Below, piece by piece: positions 56,426 to 64,000 of a stretch of DNA of 64,000 bases. The position numbers were made by a program, and so were the translations under genes. Origin of the DNA: Burkholderiales bacterium (GTDB lineage: Bacteria; Pseudomonadota; Gammaproteobacteria; Burkholderiales; Burkholderiaceae_C); NCBI GenBank assembly GCA_013044035.1, contig JABEVE010000004.1, positions 71,588-135,587 on the forward strand. Direction: 5' to 3'. How positions within the stretch are numbered: the first letter of the stretch is position 1; each line of letters starts with the position of its first letter. The notes under the pieces are model-generated. The model saw nothing but the letters and a program-made list of their open reading frames with translations, made no database searches and had not been told where the DNA came from.

Positions 56426-57613
56426 GTGAATCCCCTGCTCAGCCGACTTCAGCCCTATCCGTTCGAAAAACTGCGTGCTTTGACGGCGGGCGTGCGCCCC
56501 AACCCCGCCTACACAGCCATCAGTCTCGGTATCGGCGAGCCTCGGCATCCAACACCAGACCTCATCAAACGCGCCCTGATCAATCACCTGGACGGCCTAT
56601 CCCACTATCCGCCGACAGCCGGTAGTGTGGAATTGCGCCAGGTTTGCGCGGCCTGGGCCGGCCGGAGATACGGCGTGACGCTGGACGCGGTGACACAGGT
56701 GCTTCCGGTGAACGGTTCGCGTGAGGCGCTGTTTGCCTTGGCACAGGTCGTGGTGGATCCAACGCGGGCGCATGCCACGGTGGTCAGCCCCAACCCCTTC
56801 TATCAAATTTACGAGGGCGCGGCCCTGCTGGCCGGAGCACAATGCCATTTCGCCCCGGTCGACACAGCGCGCAATTTCGCCGTGGACTGGGAGGCCGTGC
56901 CCGAGCACGTCTGGCAGCGCACGCAATTGCTGTATGTCTGCTCTCCCGGCAACCCGACAGGGGCCGTGATGCCGCTTGCGGAGTGGGCGCGGTTGTTCGA
57001 ACTCTCCGACCGCCACGGCTTCGTCATCGCCAGCGACGAGTGCTACTCCGAGATCTGGTTCGGCGACGCGCCGCCGCTGGGCGGTCTGGAGGCGGCAGTG
57101 CAACTGGGCCGTGGCGATTTTCGGCGCCTCGTGATGTTCACCTCGCTATCCAAGCGCTCCAACGTGCCTGGGCTGCGCTCGGGTTTCGTCGCCGGCGATG
57201 CGGACGTTCTCAAGGCCTTTCTGCAATACCGTACCTACCACGGCAGCGCCATGGGGCCGGCGGTGCAGGCGGCCAGCATCGCCGCATGGAATGACGAGGC
57301 GCATGTGCAGGCTAACCAATCCTTGTATCGCGACAAGTTCGCCCGTGTTTTACCCATCCTGCAATCAGCGCTGGATGTGCGCCAACCTGACGCCGGTTTC
57401 TACCTGTGGGCCAAGACGCCGAACGATGATGTCGCATTCGCGAGCGGCTTGCTCGAAAACTACAATTGCATGGTTTTGCCCGGCAGTCTTCTGGCTCGCG
57501 AACAGGGCGGCCACAATCCAGGCCGAGGCCGCATCCGTCTGGCCCTGGTGGCCGAAGCCGACGCCTGCGTCGAAGCCGCCGAGCGGGTCGTCGCCCATGC
57601 ACGCAGTCTTTGA
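56426..57613 (+). CDS. dapC: Succinyldiaminopimelate transaminase DapC
   Basis: PLP aminotransferase (class I/II fold) for the succinylase branch of lysine and meso-DAP synthesis, 395 residues with a GTG start at 56426. Family features are ISLGIGEPRHPTPDLIKRAL near 35, the substrate cap SPGNPTGAVMPLAEWARLF near 173, DECYSEIW near 205 and the PLP-binding lysine in SLSKRSNVPGLRSGFVAGD near 236. The GTG is the only in-frame start that retains the N-terminal MNPLLSRLQPYPF. It is followed 40 nt later by dapD, so the two act in consecutive steps of one pathway. Confidence 0.95.
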   Translation: MNPLLSRLQPYPFEKLRALTAGVRPNPAYTAISLGIGEPRHPTPDLIKRALINHLDGLSHYPPTAGSVELRQVCAAWAGRRYGVTLDAVTQVLPVNGSREALFALAQVVVDPTRAHATVVSPNPFYQIYEGAALLAGAQCHFAPVDTARNFAVDWEAVPEHVWQRTQLLYVCSPGNPTGAVMPLAEWARLFELSDRHGFVIASDECYSEIWFGDAPPLGGLEAAVQLGRGDFRRLVMFTSLSKRSNVPGLRSGFVAGDADVLKAFLQYRTYHGSAMGPAVQAASIAAWNDEAHVQANQSLYRDKFARVLPILQSALDVRQPDAGFYLWAKTPNDDVAFASGLLENYNCMVLPGSLLAREQGGHNPGRGRIRLALVAEADACVEAAERVVAHARSL

Positions 57614-57652
57614 GTTTCAGTTCGACGCAGACCAGCCCAAGCCTTCCACACC

Positions 57653-58474
57653 ATGACCACTCAACTCCAGACCGTTATTGACCAGGCATGGGACAACCGT
57701 GCCCAACTGAACCCAGCCACAGCTCCTGCAGAACTGCGCCAGACGGTCGAGCATGTGCTCGACGAACTGAACGCAGGGCGTCTGCGCGTTGCCCAGAAGG
57801 TGGAGGGTGAATGGGTGACGCATCAATGGTTGAAAAAGGCTGTGCTGTTGAGTTTTCGCCTCACCGACAACGCCATGATGCGGGCTGGCGATCTGCATTT
57901 TTTCGACAAAGTGCAAACCAAGTTCAGCCGCCTGGGTGAAGAGGAGATGCGCGAAACCGGTGTGCGCGTGGTACCGCCCGCCGTGGCGCGGCACGGCAGT
58001 TATCTGGCGCCCGGAGTGGTGTTGATGCCGTCTTACGTCAACATCGGTGCCTATGTGGACAGCGGCACCATGGTCGATACCTGGTCCACGGTCGGCTCAT
58101 GCGCGCAAATCGGCAAGAACGTGCATCTTTCGGGCGGTGTCGGCATTGGCGGCGTGCTCGAACCGGTGCAGGCCAACCCCACCATCATCGGTGACAACTG
58201 TTTCATCGGCGCACGCTCGGAAGTGGTGGAGGGTGTCGTCGTTGAAGACAACTGCGTCATCTCCATGGGTGTGTACATCGGCAAGTCCACCAAGATCTAC
58301 GACCGTGCCACCGGCGAAGTCAGTTACGGCCGCATTCCCGAAGGCTCGGTCGTGGTGTCGGGCAATCTGCCGAGCGCCGACGGTAAATACAGCCTGTATT
58401 GCGCCGTCATCGTCAAGCGTGTGGATGCCCAGACTCGCGCTAAGACCGCCATCAACGAGTTGCTGCGCGACTGA
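57653..58474 (+). CDS. dapD: Tetrahydrodipicolinate N-succinyltransferase DapD
   Basis: Catalyses the first step of the succinylase branch, making N-succinyl-2-amino-6-ketopimelate. The 273 residues match DapD (about 274). The left-handed beta-helix hexapeptide region (about 100-230) is visible as [34 protein letters not shown], followed by the active-site [23 protein letters not shown]. It starts with a usual ATG; dapC is 40 nt upstream and pilU about 52 nt downstream. The order dapC-dapD-pilU-dapE is a compact arrangement in which pilU is not a biosynthetic member. Confidence 0.97.
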   Translation: MTTQLQTVIDQAWDNRAQLNPATAPAELRQTVEHVLDELNAGRLRVAQKVEGEWVTHQWLKKAVLLSFRLTDNAMMRAGDLHFFDKVQTKFSRLGEEEMRETGVRVVPPAVARHGSYLAPGVVLMPSYVNIGAYVDSGTMVDTWSTVGSCAQIGKNVHLSGGVGIGGVLEPVQANPTIIGDNCFIGARSEVVEGVVVEDNCVISMGVYIGKSTKIYDRATGEVSYGRIPEGSVVVSGNLPSADGKYSLYCAVIVKRVDAQTRAKTAINELLRD

Positions 58475-58526
58475 ATCGCAGGGCCAACCCGGTGTTGGCG
58501 CGCACGACCAAGTTAGGGAGAACGAC

Positions 58527-63751
<5,225 letters not shown>

Positions 63752-63813
63752 GGTAAGCGGTGCATGCCGCAAACGTGGAGGCCCGATGCGTGCGCCGGCT
63801 GAAGCCGCAAACG

Positions 63814-64000
63814 TCACGAGGGCTTGCGTGCCGTACGCCACAACAGCCAGGCAAAGCTGCCTGCCGCCAAAGCCAGCCCGGTCGTGTTCCCCATCCAGAA
63901 ACCGGCTGCGCCTTGCAATGCAAGCGGGCTGAACCCCAGGGTGTTGAACGCCAGGACATAACCTCCGCCCAGACCCACCCCCCATAACGACAGGGCATAG
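63814..64000 (-). CDS. MATE-family efflux transporter, C-terminal end
   Basis: The last 61 codons of a minus-strand gene whose upstream part lies past the right edge. The sequence (SLWGVGLGGGYVLAFN...GAAGFWMGNTTGLALAAGSFAWLLWRTARKPS) has two hydrophobic segments with the WGxGLxxGY and GAAGFWxGxxxGL pattern at the end of MATE multidrug/Na+ antiporters (NorM/MdtK). The ORF track lists other frames here because this frame has no start within the window. Substrate unknown. Confidence 0.75.
   Translation of the reverse strand, partial: YALSLWGVGLGGGYVLAFNTLGFSPLALQGAAGFWMGNTTGLALAAGSFAWLLWRTARKPS

Overview
The window is a chromosomal segment of a high-GC (roughly 64 %) betaproteobacterium, most likely Burkholderiales. 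Evidence is the gene content: RatA/RatB next to SmpB, a tandem double-length UvrA, QmcA/NfeD with a DUF455 protein, an ECF sigma/anti-sigma/DUF3106 set, and a dapC-dapD-pilU-dapE run. An arsenic operon and a NorY-like heme-copper enzyme would suit a Thiomonas-like organism, but that is inference from gene content. I saw no rRNA, CRISPR array, insertion sequence or intact prophage.

Layout. 1-5.7 kb: the 3' part of a heme-copper oxidoreductase subunit I that lacks the usual active-site tyrosine, an EamA transporter with a histidine-rich tail, then a minus-strand ars operon (arsR, broken arsI, arsC, terminator, arsB) with a palindromic operator touching the arsR start codon, and a TusA-like gene. 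5.7-12.4 kb: galU, valS, a small unknown gene and a UvrD/Rep helicase. 12.4-14.2 kb: a decayed accessory patch (frameshifted remnants plus a protein with a Lys/Glu-rich repeat) between the helicase gene and tRNA-Leu(CAG). 14.4-22.7 kb: an RNase R without the usual N-terminal domain, NAD(P)HX repair, a two-gene chromate transporter, isocitrate lyase with a terminator, smpB and ratAB. 22.9-28 kb: an EnvZ/OmpR pair, an MsbA-like ABC exporter and an orphan ParA-like ATPase. 28.2-38.4 kb: the 1945-residue UvrA, a PAS/GGDEF protein, miaA and mutL. 38.5-46.6 kb: DedA, TAXI-TRAP uptake, the Tat-exported amidase AmiC, tsaE, queG and an AEC carrier. 46.7-52.5 kb: ogt, xerD, marC, an EamA transporter, and a DUF455-qmcA-nfeD operon. 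52.6-64 kb: a PLP amino-acid decarboxylase, an ECF sigma/anti-sigma operon, diaminopimelate synthesis genes around pilU, prmB, an ABC-F ATPase and the end of a MATE transporter.

Most genes are housekeeping: DNA repair (UvrA, UvrD-like, MutL, Ogt), translation and tRNA modification (ValS, MiaA, QueG, TsaE, SmpB, RNase R, PrmB) and envelope or stress functions. The accessory character is concentrated in the ars operon, the heme-copper enzyme and the 12.4-14.2 kb patch. Start codons in the ORF track were moved downstream where a Shine-Dalgarno sequence, gene overlap or family N-terminus argued for it.
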